This document shows positions 1 through 8,131 of a stretch of DNA of 44,275 nt, one piece after another. Position numbers and translations under genes: made by a program. The notes under the pieces were generated by a model. It was given only the letters and a program-made list of their open reading frames with translations. It was not told the origin of the DNA and did not search any database. This DNA comes from Chthonomonas sp. UBA2391 (GTDB lineage: Bacteria > Armatimonadota > Fimbriimonadia > Fimbriimonadales > Fimbriimonadaceae): the NCBI GenBank assembly GCA_002343825.1, contig DDSL01000114.1:12448-56722 (forward strand), read 5' to 3'. The first letter of the stretch is position 1, and the number at the start of each line of letters is the position of its first letter.

Positions 1-141
1 GATCTCGGATTGGATCTCCCGGAGAAGAGCCTCCCGACGGGCCACCAAGCCGATTCGATAGCCTTGAGCCGCGCAGAGTCGGGCCGTGGCCAGACCGATC
101 CCGCTGCTGGCTCCGGTGATGAGAAGAGTTTTAGTCGGCAT
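1..141 (-). CDS. SDR-family oxidoreductase, N-terminal part only (runs off the window)
   Basis: The first 47 codons are visible on the minus strand from an ATG at 139-141. They encode a beta strand followed by TGASSGIG, the Rossmann nucleotide-binding motif of classical short-chain dehydrogenases, and then an Arg-containing VARR segment after the second strand that is typical of NADP(H)-preferring members. The catalytic Ser-Tyr-Lys region lies outside the window, so the substrate cannot be read. The start overlaps the end of the upstream pterin synthase gene by 11 nt, so the two are co-translated. A reductase directly after a 6-pyruvoyl-tetrahydropterin synthase could be a sepiapterin-reductase-like enzyme, but a generic SDR is equally possible on this evidence. 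Confidence 0.85.
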   Translation of the reverse strand, partial: MPTKTLLITGASSGIGLATARLCAAQGYRIGLVARREALLREIQSEI

Positions 142-1012
142 TGACTTCGAAGATGTTGCGCGCCGTCTCGTGCAGGCGGACACGGTGGAGCTTGGCCGGA
201 ACCGTGGTTTGCAGGCGCAAGAAGATCTGCTGGGCGACGACCTCACTGGTGGGGTTGAGTTCAGCGAATTCGGGGACGTCGAGGTTCAAGTTCTTGTGGT
301 CATATCGATCGACCACCTCGGCATGGACGGTCCGGTCGAGGGATTCGATATCCACGATCATTCCCGTGACGGGATGGGGTTCGCCCGCAACCGTGACCTC
401 CAAGACGTAGTTGTGGCCGTGGCCGTGGGGGTTGTTGCACTTCCCAAAGAGCTCGACGTTGCGGGCTTGATCGAGACCGTCCGCATGGAGGCGGTGGGAG
501 GCGGCAAATTCGTAGATGCGAGTCAGGGTCACTTGGTTCTCCGGCATTTCGGGTCGCCATTCGCCATAGAGCGTCTCGGTTTCGTCCAATCGGATTCCGG
601 TGAGGCGCACCTCGGCAGGGAGGCGGGTCATTTGGCTACGGATATAGCCGATCAAATTCTCTAGGCTGGGACTGCGGTCGCGGAAGGCCTCCACTTCGTC
701 GTTGATGCTGTGTTGGTCGAGGTGGCTCTTGACGTCCTCTTTCAAGAGTTCATCGATGTCCTTGATGTTGACGACCATGCCGTGAGCCGGATCGACGACA
801 CCCTCAACCTCGAACCAAAGGACGTAGTTGTGGCCGTGGTTATAGGGCGAAGCCCATCGTCCGAAGAGGTTCCGATTCTCTTCTGGAGTTAGGCTGGTTA
901 GCCAATAGCGATGACCGCTGCTGAAGGTGATTCGCCGGACCATCCGCACCTTCGCCGCGGCCATATGGGGAGATCTTGCGGGTTCCAGCGCAGTTTCGGT
1001 CAGCATGATCAC
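131..1012 (-). CDS. Tandem 6-pyruvoyl-tetrahydropterin synthase / QueD-family protein (two fused domains)
   Basis: The 293-residue protein is about twice the usual length of the family and holds two complete T-fold domains (about 24-150 and 162-290). Domain 2 has the full active site: zinc ligands H173, H198 and H200 in CNNPHGHGHNY, catalytic C192, the D238-H239 pair and E282. Its Cys loop resembles eukaryotic 6-pyruvoyl-tetrahydropterin synthase more than the E. coli QueD loop. Domain 1 keeps the zinc histidines (H34, H59, H61) but has W53 where the catalytic Cys should be and Q100 where the catalytic His should be, so it is probably non-catalytic. The start is a GTG overlapping the stop of the upstream permease (GTGA). 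The product acts on 7,8-dihydroneopterin triphosphate. Whether it makes 6-pyruvoyl- or 6-carboxy-tetrahydropterin is not certain. Confidence 0.9.
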   Translation of the reverse strand: MIMLTETALEPARSPHMAAAKVRMVRRITFSSGHRYWLTSLTPEENRNLFGRWASPYNHGHNYVLWFEVEGVVDPAHGMVVNIKDIDELLKEDVKSHLDQHSINDEVEAFRDRSPSLENLIGYIRSQMTRLPAEVRLTGIRLDETETLYGEWRPEMPENQVTLTRIYEFAASHRLHADGLDQARNVELFGKCNNPHGHGHNYVLEVTVAGEPHPVTGMIVDIESLDRTVHAEVVDRYDHKNLNLDVPEFAELNPTSEVVAQQIFLRLQTTVPAKLHRVRLHETARNIFEVNAD

Positions 1013-1875
1013 TGATTACTACGAAATGGTTGGGCTAATGCGGCAGGCGCACGGCTGTTTTTTCCCACAATTACCAAGACTCCGAGGGCGACCAGATAGG
1101 GCAACGCCAAAAAGAGCTGGTACGGTAGAGCCGTCTGGCGGACTTGGTAGTAGAACTTGAGGAACTCAGCCCCGCCGACGAGCAAGCAAGCGGCCAGCAC
1201 CCAGGCCGGTCGCCAACGTCCAAAAGAGACCAAGGCCACGGCGACGAATCCACGACCACTGGTCATCTCCTGGACAAAGGTGCCGCCGACTCCGATGCTC
1301 AGATGCGCCCCGGCTAAGGCAGCCATTACCGCCCCCACCGCCGCCGCTTCCCACCGGATCCGGGCCACGGAAAAGCCGCTGCTCCGGACCGAATCGGGGT
1401 ATTCCCCAGCGGCCCGAAGGACCAGGCCCCACCGGGACCGGAAGAGCCACCAACCGAGTACCGGAACGAGGAGCAGCCCGAAGAGCACCATGCCATCGAT
1501 CCCACCCCACCGGGGCAGTTGGGGGACGCTGAGGAGCTGCCCGCTCTGTCCGAATCGCATCTGGTAGAGCGTACTGGTGAGACCGATCGCGCAGAGATTG
1601 AGGGCGGTCCCGACCACGACCTGATCGCGCCCGGCTTGGATCGTCAGGAAGTTCTGGATCAACCAAAGGGGGATCATCGCCGCGATGGCCGCGCCGATGC
1701 CGAGAACCGGCGAACCGGTTTCGATGGCGACAATCGCAGCCACGTAGGCGGCGACGAGCATCATGCCCTCGAGCCCAATGTTGATTTGCCCGGCTCGCTG
1801 GTTGACCGTTTCTCCCACGGCCGCGATCGCCAGAGGAGTGGTGAAAAGGAGGACGCTGATCAGAGATTCGATCAC
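1009..1875 (-). CDS. ABC transporter permease, BMP/nucleoside type (second permease)
   Basis: This is a 288-residue, strongly hydrophobic inner-membrane protein with about eight membrane segments. It has the ETVNQRAGQINIGLEGMML segment near the N-terminus that is characteristic of the NupQ/YufQ-type permeases in purine-nucleoside ABC importers (BPD_transp_2 family). It pairs with the permease encoded just upstream. The start is a GTG whose last bases form the TGA stop of that gene, and its own TGA overlaps the GTG of the pterin synthase gene. The importer assignment is firm. The substrate (guanosine, inosine or another nucleoside) is inferred from family membership. Confidence 0.9.
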   Translation of the reverse strand: MIESLISVLLFTTPLAIAAVGETVNQRAGQINIGLEGMMLVAAYVAAIVAIETGSPVLGIGAAIAAMIPLWLIQNFLTIQAGRDQVVVGTALNLCAIGLTSTLYQMRFGQSGQLLSVPQLPRWGGIDGMVLFGLLLVPVLGWWLFRSRWGLVLRAAGEYPDSVRSSGFSVARIRWEAAAVGAVMAALAGAHLSIGVGGTFVQEMTSGRGFVAVALVSFGRWRPAWVLAACLLVGGAEFLKFYYQVRQTALPYQLFLALPYLVALGVLVIVGKNSRAPAALAQPFRSNQ

Positions 1876-2906
1876 GTCCGGGCCTCCTCATCGAGCACGA
1901 CGGGCTGCTTTTGGTCGAACCACCGCTGCAGCCCCATGAAGACCAACACCGCCGCCCCTTGAATCAAGTAGATAATCGACTTTCCGCCCACGCTGAAGCG
2001 GCTGAGATAGTCGGTTCCCGCGAGGAGCGCACCAAAATAGAGGCTACTCGGGATCAGACCTAGCGGATGGAGTCCTCCGAGCAGCGCCACCGGAATTGCC
2101 AAAAAGCCCCAGTTCTCGCTGAAGCTCCGGCCCAGTTGCCCGGCAAGAGCGGTGTATTCCACCCCGCCGGCTAGCCCGCAAAGCGCCCCGCTCAGCGCCA
2201 TTGCCAGGATTTGAACTCGCTCGGGAGAGATGCCATTGGCTCGAGCCGCCCGCTGATTTTCGCCCACCAAGCGGATCTTGAACCCAGGACTCGTGAAGAA
2301 GAGGAAGCCAAAGACCAACAAGGCAGTGATGATGGCCAAAAAGATCCCCGCGTGGAGATCCGTCCGGACGGAAAACTTGGCCAACATGGCGAGGTCGGGA
2401 AGCCGATCGGTGAGGGGATTCTGGCCGGCCTGTTCTCTCAATGGACCGTTGACGCAGTAGTCCAGTAGGTGCAGGGCGATGAAGTTTAGGAGGATAGTGC
2501 TGATGACCACTTGGACTCCCCTACTGATCTGGAGCCAACCCGCGAGTGCGGCATAAAGGGCTCCGCCCACGGCCGAAACCACAAGGATGCTGATCCCCAA
2601 GAGAGCAGGCGGCAATCCGGGAGCAAGTTTGTAGAGGGTGGCTCCGGTGAGGCCCCCGACGATGAACTGGCCCTCGCCGCCAATGTTGTACATCCCAGCC
2701 CGCCAAGCTAGCACCATTCCCAGCCCGGCAAGCAGCAACGGAGTCATTCGCACAAGCGACCGCGCGATGCCGGCCTCACTGCCAAAAGCTCCGGTGGCGA
2801 TCCGAGAGAGAGAGGGACCGAGCGGCAAGCCAAAGATCACCAGAGTGAGGCAGAGGGTCAAGAGGAGACCCAACGCCACCGCAACAAACCGGACGACTGA
2901 ATTCAA
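1872..2906 (-). CDS. ABC transporter permease, BMP/nucleoside type (first permease)
   Basis: This is a 344-residue inner-membrane permease with an N-terminal membrane anchor and a segment near residue 65-85 (LAWRAGMYNIGGEGQF) that is diagnostic of the NupP/YufP branch of BPD_transp_2 permeases. It forms the channel with the permease encoded downstream and is driven by the double ATPase encoded upstream. The start is TTG in the sequence TTGA, overlapping the ATPase stop codon, which implies translational coupling. The length and domain layout are normal for the family. Confidence 0.9.
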   Translation of the reverse strand: MNSVVRFVAVALGLLLTLCLTLVIFGLPLGPSLSRIATGAFGSEAGIARSLVRMTPLLLAGLGMVLAWRAGMYNIGGEGQFIVGGLTGATLYKLAPGLPPALLGISILVVSAVGGALYAALAGWLQISRGVQVVISTILLNFIALHLLDYCVNGPLREQAGQNPLTDRLPDLAMLAKFSVRTDLHAGIFLAIITALLVFGFLFFTSPGFKIRLVGENQRAARANGISPERVQILAMALSGALCGLAGGVEYTALAGQLGRSFSENWGFLAIPVALLGGLHPLGLIPSSLYFGALLAGTDYLSRFSVGGKSIIYLIQGAAVLVFMGLQRWFDQKQPVVLDEEART

Positions 2907-4351
2907 GCTGGCCCCCCGAGCAATGACTGGGCGCTCTCGCCCTCGACCAACTGGCCCCGACTCATGAAGAGGATCCGATCCGAGAGTTGTCGCAGTTCAT
3001 CAAGGTCGGTCGAAAAGAGCGCCACTCCGCAGCCCCGTTCAGCCGCTTCGACGATGCGGGAATGGACGAATTCTGTGGCGGCAAAGTCCAATCCCCGGGT
3101 CGGATTGACCGCCACCAGCACCGCCGGCGATTGATCCAGGGCCCGGCTGACCACGATCTTCTGTTGGTTGCCTCCGCTCAGGCTGCGAGCAGGGTCTTGG
3201 AGACGACCGATCTTGATCCGGAAGGTCTCCACCAATCGCCGGGCCCAGGCCTTGACCGATCGCGGACGAACAACTCCCAACCGGACGAGGTCGCGATTCG
3301 AGAGACCTCCGATGAGGAAGTTCTCTTCGATGCTCATCCCGAGGGCGAGTCCGTCTACTTGGCGGTCCTGAGGGACATAGGCCACGGTCCCGCCGGACTC
3401 GATCTGACCCGCAACAAGCGGTCGGACTCGACACAAAGTCTCAGCCAGTTCGACCTGGCCGTTCCCATCGACCCCACCCAGCCCCACGATTTCTCCGCCG
3501 CTTATCTCAAGATCGACCCCGCGAACCGATTCCTCTCCCCGGTCGCCCCTGGCTCGGAGACCGCTGGCGCGGAGGACCACCGAACCGGACCCAACCCCGC
3601 CTTTTCCGGCGAGCTGTGGGGGCAATTCTCCCACCATCCACGTCGCGATCTCTTCGGCCGTGGTCTCGGCCATGTTCGCCGTCGCGATATGGACCCCGCG
3701 ACGAAGGACTGTTACTCGGTCGGCGATGGCGACGATTTCGCTGAGCTTGTGGGCTATGAGGAGCACCAACTTACCGCGGGCTTTCAGTTGACGGAGCACG
3801 CGAAACAGATCGTCGACCTCGTCGGGTGCGAGGACCGCCGTCGGTTCGTCCAAGATGATGATCTCGGGGTCGCTGGCCAGGACCTTGAGGATCTCGATTC
3901 GCTGTCGCACTCCGACCGGTTGATCTTCGGTTCGGGCATCGAGCGGGACCTCCCAGCCGAGTTCGGCAGCGACATCAACCGCGGACTGAATCAGCTTGGC
4001 TTCATCGAGGCCACCCCGGCGATCTGGAGTTTGAGCCAGAGCCAAGTTCTCTCTGACCGAAAAGGCGGGCACCAGCATGAAATGCTGGTGAACCATGCCG
4101 ATCCCTTGGCCGAGTGCATCGCGAGGTGACTGAAGTCGGCACGGCGTGCCCCTGACGAGGATCTCCCCGGAGTCAGGCGGAAGGATCCCGGCCAAGAGGT
4201 TCATCAGCGTTGACTTCCCCGCCCCGTTTTCACCCAAGACCGCGTGGATGGTCCCGCCAAAAAACTCCTCGTCGAGGGGAGCCAAGGCGAGCACCGGTCC
4301 GAAGCTCCGACGGAGACCTCGGACCGATAGGAGAGGGGTTTCTGAGCTCAA
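2903..4351 (-). CDS. ABC transporter ATP-binding protein, two fused nucleotide-binding domains (nucleoside importer)
   Basis: This 482-residue protein has two ABC domains, as in NupO/YufO and the sugar RbsA class. Domain 1 has Walker A GENGAGKST (residues 40-48), a signature-like VGVRQRIEIL and Walker B ILDEPTAVL. Domain 2 has a degenerate Walker A (GVDGNGQVEL), a good signature LSGGNQQKIVVSRAL and an altered Walker B ending NPTRGLD. This asymmetry, with one fully conserved and one modified site, is usual for the family. The start is TTG overlapping the TGA of the lipoprotein gene (TTGA), and the end overlaps the first permease in the same way. It energises the importer on the cytoplasmic face. 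Confidence 0.92.
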   Translation of the reverse strand: MSSETPLLSVRGLRRSFGPVLALAPLDEEFFGGTIHAVLGENGAGKSTLMNLLAGILPPDSGEILVRGTPCRLQSPRDALGQGIGMVHQHFMLVPAFSVRENLALAQTPDRRGGLDEAKLIQSAVDVAAELGWEVPLDARTEDQPVGVRQRIEILKVLASDPEIIILDEPTAVLAPDEVDDLFRVLRQLKARGKLVLLIAHKLSEIVAIADRVTVLRRGVHIATANMAETTAEEIATWMVGELPPQLAGKGGVGSGSVVLRASGLRARGDRGEESVRGVDLEISGGEIVGLGGVDGNGQVELAETLCRVRPLVAGQIESGGTVAYVPQDRQVDGLALGMSIEENFLIGGLSNRDLVRLGVVRPRSVKAWARRLVETFRIKIGRLQDPARSLSGGNQQKIVVSRALDQSPAVLVAVNPTRGLDFAATEFVHSRIVEAAERGCGVALFSTDLDELRQLSDRILFMSRGQLVEGESAQSLLGGPA

Positions 4352-5364
4352 AATTCGTCTTTTGGAACGACGATCTTGCCCGCTAAGATGTCTTGCTTCG
4401 CCTGCTCGACAGCAGCCTTCACATCGTCCGGAATCTGGCCGGCCTTCGCGGGATTCACGATGAAGTCGATTGCGCCCTTATCCATTCCAATGAAGGTCAC
4501 GCCGCCTTGATACTTGCCTTCCTTGACTTGGCGGGCAACCTCGACGAAGGCCGGTTTGGCCACGATGACCGCACTGGCGAGCACCACCCCGCTCGTATCG
4601 CCATTCTGGTCGGCGTTACTTCCAAAGGCCATGGCACCCTTTTCCTTACAAGCATCAAAAACGCTGCGGGCCGCCTCGTTGGCTTGGTGGATGATCATGT
4701 CGGCCCCGGCTTCGATAACCTGAAGAGTGGCCTGTTTGACGGCGACCGCATCCTTGGTATCGGTTAGAAGAACGGTCGTAACCTTGACGTTTGGATCCGC
4801 TGCCTTGGCCCCGGCCTCAAAGCCCCGGAAGGTTGAGACGATGCTGGGGACGTTGAGTCCGACCATCGCGAGATGCTTGTTCCTGCTCATCTTCGCGCCC
4901 ATCATCCCGGCCAGGTAGAAGCCTTGCTCCAGATAAAACCGGAAGGAACCCGCGTTGGTGGCTGTCTCGGCTCCCGAACTGGAGATGAAGACGGTATTGG
5001 GGAACTGCTTGGCGAGCTCAACGCCCGGGGCGTTGTACTCAAAGCCGTGACCGAAGATCAGTTTGTAATCCTCTTGGGCGTAGGTCCGCATGACGTCGCG
5101 GATCTTGGCTCCGGTTGCTTCGGCATTGGTGATCTCTGCGCCGAGCTCCGACTCGATCGCTTGCAAGCCGGCAAACGCCATCGCGTTCCACCCGGCATCG
5201 CTCACGCTACCCGGGGTGATGAGGGCAACCTTGAAGCTGCCATCGGCGGCCTGAGCTGACGAGGGAGAATCGCCCTTGGCTGCCTGCTGGCCCCCTGTAC
5301 ATCCGGCCAGAACCAGACCGGCTAGCCCGAGAACCCCGACAATCGACTTCAGCTTTTTCACCAT
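4348..5364 (-). CDS. BMP-family substrate-binding lipoprotein of a nucleoside ABC importer
   Basis: The 338-residue protein starts with a lipoprotein signal peptide: a Lys-rich n-region, a hydrophobic stretch and the lipobox VLAGC with the lipidated Cys at residue 22. The mature part matches the basic-membrane-protein (BMP, NupN/PnrA-like) fold, with KVALITPGSVSDAGWN at its start and the family FGHGFEY and VGLNVPSIVSTFRGFEAG segments. It delivers a purine nucleoside to the permeases encoded downstream. I chose the ATG at 5364 because it gives a compact signal peptide. A TTG at 5412, overlapping the upstream stop as TTGA, would follow the overlap pattern of the rest of the operon but adds 16 residues before the signal sequence. 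Confidence 0.9.
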   Translation of the reverse strand: MVKKLKSIVGVLGLAGLVLAGCTGGQQAAKGDSPSSAQAADGSFKVALITPGSVSDAGWNAMAFAGLQAIESELGAEITNAEATGAKIRDVMRTYAQEDYKLIFGHGFEYNAPGVELAKQFPNTVFISSSGAETATNAGSFRFYLEQGFYLAGMMGAKMSRNKHLAMVGLNVPSIVSTFRGFEAGAKAADPNVKVTTVLLTDTKDAVAVKQATLQVIEAGADMIIHQANEAARSVFDACKEKGAMAFGSNADQNGDTSGVVLASAVIVAKPAFVEVARQVKEGKYQGGVTFIGMDKGAIDFIVNPAKAGQIPDDVKAAVEQAKQDILAGKIVVPKDEF

Positions 5365-5408
5365 GGTTGCTACGTGATTTTGCCGAACCGATGCGCCGGA
5401 GTGCTCGT

Positions 5409-6239
5409 TCAAAGCGGAATTTTTGTGTCTCGGGCCACAAATGCAGGGATCTCAACCCCCATCGGGGCCACGATCTGCCTTGCTTTCACCATGCCGCCCA
5501 GCCGGTCGAAGAGACCGGATCCGATGGCCCCAAGGCCCAAAATCGCATCGAGATCGCCGGAACCCAGACTCGCCACATCCCCGGTCGCCAGCTTGGCACC
5601 CAGGGCCGCAAGGTCTTGGCCCTCTTTGCCCGTTGCGTCCTTTGCCTGGCTTCCCAGCACAGCCGAGAGTTGACGCCGCGTTTCGGGGTCTTTGAGCGCT
5701 GTCACCCCATCCTTTTGGAGCTTGGCCACAGCCTCTTTTTGAGCCGGGGAAAGCTGGTCTGGATTGATCGCTGGAGTATCGAGAACCTTGGTGTTCTCAT
5801 CCCGAAACTCGTATTGCTCTTCCTCGGTCACCAGCGGGATATTGAGGCCGTTCGGTCCGGTGACGCTGACCACCTTCACGGCCAACCGGGCAGGCTGGTT
5901 GGCCAGAGCGGCCAGAGTTTGGCCCCTTCTGGACCAAACCACTTCCCCGGTTCCCGTGCTTCCTTTCTTCAGGATCACCTTCCCGTCCGAAGCCTTGACG
6001 TCTTCCTTCACCGCGAACTTGAAGAGAAGCCCTTCTTCGCTGGTCCCCGATTCGAGCCGCTCCAGAAGAACGAGCGTCACCGGGGTTCTTTCGGGCAGGA
6101 TAGCGAATCCGGGAGGCGCTTTCTTCGCCTCTGCAGGACCGGATTGGGCGAACGGATTGGCAATCGTCCCGTTTTGGACGAGTGTGTAGGTGCCGAAGCC
6201 CAATCCACCCAAGACAACCAGTGCCAGTAACTTCTTCAT
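5409..6239 (-). CDS. Hypothetical secreted or membrane-anchored protein
   Basis: This 276-residue protein is not assigned to a named family. The N-terminus (MKKLLALVVLGGLGFGTYTL) is a signal peptide or membrane anchor. Residues about 45-120 form a beta-rich segment with a pattern seen in many bacterial envelope proteins: an entry strand rich in Val/Leu, then a FAVKEDV strand, VILKKGSTGTGEVV and a closing strand. The rest is Ala/Gly/Leu-rich and predicted helical, with no catalytic motif I can name. Its stop codon overlaps the alternative TTG of the BMP lipoprotein, so it is probably the first gene of the transporter operon, and its location fits an envelope role. Confidence 0.75.
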   Translation of the reverse strand: MKKLLALVVLGGLGFGTYTLVQNGTIANPFAQSGPAEAKKAPPGFAILPERTPVTLVLLERLESGTSEEGLLFKFAVKEDVKASDGKVILKKGSTGTGEVVWSRRGQTLAALANQPARLAVKVVSVTGPNGLNIPLVTEEEQYEFRDENTKVLDTPAINPDQLSPAQKEAVAKLQKDGVTALKDPETRRQLSAVLGSQAKDATGKEGQDLAALGAKLATGDVASLGSGDLDAILGLGAIGSGLFDRLGGMVKARQIVAPMGVEIPAFVARDTKIPL

Positions 6240-6328
6240 TGCTTCTTTGGAGACGTCCGACGGCCCCCCTGGCGTTTCACCCAGGTTCGCTTGGGCGGCC
6301 CTCGCTAGGCCGAGGCCTTAACACCCCC

Positions 6329-6357
6329 TTGACAAAGGACCGGCGTTGAGGTTCAAT
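6329..6357 (+). promoter_or_regulatory. Sigma-70-type promoter of the initiator tRNA gene
   Basis: TTGACA (6329-6334) is a perfect -35 box. After a 17-nt spacer comes TTCAAT (6352-6357), a 4/6 match to the -10 box. The predicted transcription start, about 6364, lies just upstream of the tRNA 5' end at 6370, as expected for a tRNA transcription unit. Confidence 0.65.
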
Positions 6358-6369
6358 AGAACTTCACGA

Positions 6370-6446
<77 letters not shown>

Positions 6447-6454
6447 AATTTTGC

Positions 6455-6486
6455 AAGGGACCGCTTTCCAGCGGGCCCTTTTTTGT
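6455..6486 (+). terminator. Intrinsic terminator of the tRNA-fMet unit
   Basis: AAGGGACCGC (6455-6464) pairs with GCGGGCCCTT (6471-6480), with one A/G mismatch and a 6-nt loop. The stem is followed by a T-rich run reaching TTTTTTGTTTTG. It lies 9 nt after the tRNA and is a standard Rho-independent terminator. Confidence 0.8.
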
Positions 6487-6572
6487 TTTGTCTGGGCCGC
6501 AAAACGACCGCTCAACTTCAAGCGGACTAATTGTAAAATTCTTTCAGCAATTTTTGATGGAAACCAAATACA

Positions 6573-7634
6573 ATGTCATTGATTACATTACTTATGGTCT
6601 TTTTGCTTCCTGATGAACTCACTTTGGAGCGGGCGAAAGAATCGCTTTGTCGGGTTGAGATGGGGTTCTGGAATCCAGATGAGCAGCGATACAGCCTCTA
6701 TGCCGATGCCTTCAGCCCGAGTGCTCACCTGTGGGATACCGGAATCGTCTTGGCCGCCTATGCAGCCTGGACCAAGCTGGATCGAACGATGGCAATGGCG
6801 AGGATCGACCGCTGGCTCCTCAGCCACGAGGATTATTGGCTCGAAGCAGGACCGGTTTCTGGCTACAATCCCGGTCCCGATTCGACCAAAGTCGACCGGT
6901 ATTACGATGACAACGCCTGGGTTGTCCTCGCTCTCCTAGAGGCCTACGAACACACGCAACACCGTGCGTACCTCGATCAGGCACTCAAGGTCCACTATTT
7001 CGTGATGAGCGGCGAGGACGACAAACTGGGAGGCGGGATCTACTGGCACGAGAGCAAGCAAACCAAGAACACCTGCGGCAACGCCAACACAGCCGTCTCA
7101 GCCTACAAGCTGTATCGGGCGACAAAGGATCACCGGTTCCGAGCGCAGGGAGACCGAATTCTAGACTGGATGGAAAAGCTCCGGGCCCCGAATGGCCTCT
7201 ATTGGGACCACATCCAGTTAGACGGGAAGATCGAAAAAACTCTGTGGAGTTATAATGCGGCCCTGCCGATCCGGGCCTGGCTTGAGCGATATCGCATCAC
7301 CGACGACCCCGCCGACCTCAACCAGGCGGTCCGAACAGCCCGAGCCGCCCGAGTGCAATGGATGGATAAGGAGACGGGGCACATTCGCTGCGATGCCTCG
7401 TTTGCGCACCACCTCACGGATGCCTGGATTGAGCTGGAGGCCTTTCATCACCGAGGCAAGTGGGCGGAATCCGCGCGCCAGGCGCTCGATTCAGCTTGGG
7501 ATCTCACGCAGAACGAACGGGGCTTCTTTGGTCCGCGGTGGGATCGGCCCTTTGCCGAGCCACGGAGCCAGCTCCTTTGGAGTGCCTCCGTGGCTCGGGG
7601 TTGGGCGAGCCTCGCCGCCGCTCAGCCGCGATAG
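6573..7634 (+). CDS. Glycoside hydrolase family 76-like protein (alpha-1,6-mannanase type)
   Basis: This 353-residue protein has the (alpha/alpha)6-barrel repeat pattern of GH76: an early LWDTGIVLAAYAAW helix, the catalytic di-aspartate in DRYYDDNAW (D112, D113), CGNANTAVSAYKLY in the middle, and regularly spaced Trp/Tyr-rich helices up to the C-terminus. GH76 enzymes cut alpha-1,6-mannosyl backbones. The N-terminus (SLITLLMVFLLP) is hydrophobic but short, so export is likely but not certain. The 3' end overlaps the convergent nuoI gene by 13 bp. No sugar transporter or other glycosidase is near, so the natural substrate is unknown. Confidence 0.85.
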   Translation: MSLITLLMVFLLPDELTLERAKESLCRVEMGFWNPDEQRYSLYADAFSPSAHLWDTGIVLAAYAAWTKLDRTMAMARIDRWLLSHEDYWLEAGPVSGYNPGPDSTKVDRYYDDNAWVVLALLEAYEHTQHRAYLDQALKVHYFVMSGEDDKLGGGIYWHESKQTKNTCGNANTAVSAYKLYRATKDHRFRAQGDRILDWMEKLRAPNGLYWDHIQLDGKIEKTLWSYNAALPIRAWLERYRITDDPADLNQAVRTARAARVQWMDKETGHIRCDASFAHHLTDAWIELEAFHHRGKWAESARQALDSAWDLTQNERGFFGPRWDRPFAEPRSQLLWSASVARGWASLAAAQPR

Positions 7635-8131
7635 ATCGGAGCTTCGGCTCCAGTCATCTTGCTCTTATAGGGCTCGAGGTTCTGGCCGGGGTAGTCCTCA
7701 AGCAGCATCTCCTTAGTGAAGAGGAACTGCTCGCGCTTGTAGTTGGCCAGCTCAAAATCCTTGCGGAGCACGATGGCCCCGGTCGGGCAGGCATCTTGGC
7801 AATAGCCGCAGAAGATGCACCGGAGCATGTTGATCTCGTAACGGACGGCGTAGCGCTCGCCCGGCGAGTAGCGCTCGGTGTCGGTGTTCTCTGCCGCTTC
7901 CACATAGATGCAGCGCGCGGGACAGGCGCCAGCGCAAAGCGAACATCCGATACACCGCTCCAGACCGCTATCGTAGCGGGTGAGGTAGTGCCGCCATCGG
8001 GTCCGTGGGTATTGCTCGCGGAGTTCGTCCGGATAGCTGATCGTAACTTTCTTTTTGCCCAGCCGCTTGGCCGTGATCTTGAACCCGGTCAGCACCGGCT
8101 TGACGACATCGCGGAGAAGGCTCACACTCAC
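7622..8131 (-). CDS. nuoI: NADH-quinone oxidoreductase subunit I (two 4Fe-4S clusters)
   Basis: This 169-residue iron-sulfur subunit belongs to the peripheral arm of respiratory complex I. Two ferredoxin motifs are intact: CIGCSLCAGACP (C60, C63, C66, C70) and CIFCGYCQDACP (C105, C108, C111, C115). They carry clusters N6a and N6b, which pass electrons toward NuoB. The start is a GTG fused to the nuoB stop as GTGA, so nuoB and nuoI are translationally coupled. The usual genes between them (nuoC, D, G, H) are absent, and the genes on both sides are unrelated to complex I. Confidence 0.95.
   Translation of the reverse strand: MSVSLLRDVVKPVLTGFKITAKRLGKKKVTISYPDELREQYPRTRWRHYLTRYDSGLERCIGCSLCAGACPARCIYVEAAENTDTERYSPGERYAVRYEINMLRCIFCGYCQDACPTGAIVLRKDFELANYKREQFLFTKEMLLEDYPGQNLEPYKSKMTGAEAPIYRG

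Noticed and set aside
2987..4129. Plus-strand frame of 380 codons
   Set aside because: It lies antisense to the ABC ATPase gene, whose Walker and signature motifs are intact.
5365..5412. TTG start at 5412 for the BMP lipoprotein
   Set aside because: It would place 16 polar residues ahead of the lipoprotein signal. It is kept as an alternative because it overlaps the upstream stop like the other genes of the operon.
6539..6620. 18-codon leader peptide (ATG at 6557) overlapping the GH76 start
   Set aside because: It has no terminator/antiterminator pair and no run of regulatory codons; probably chance.
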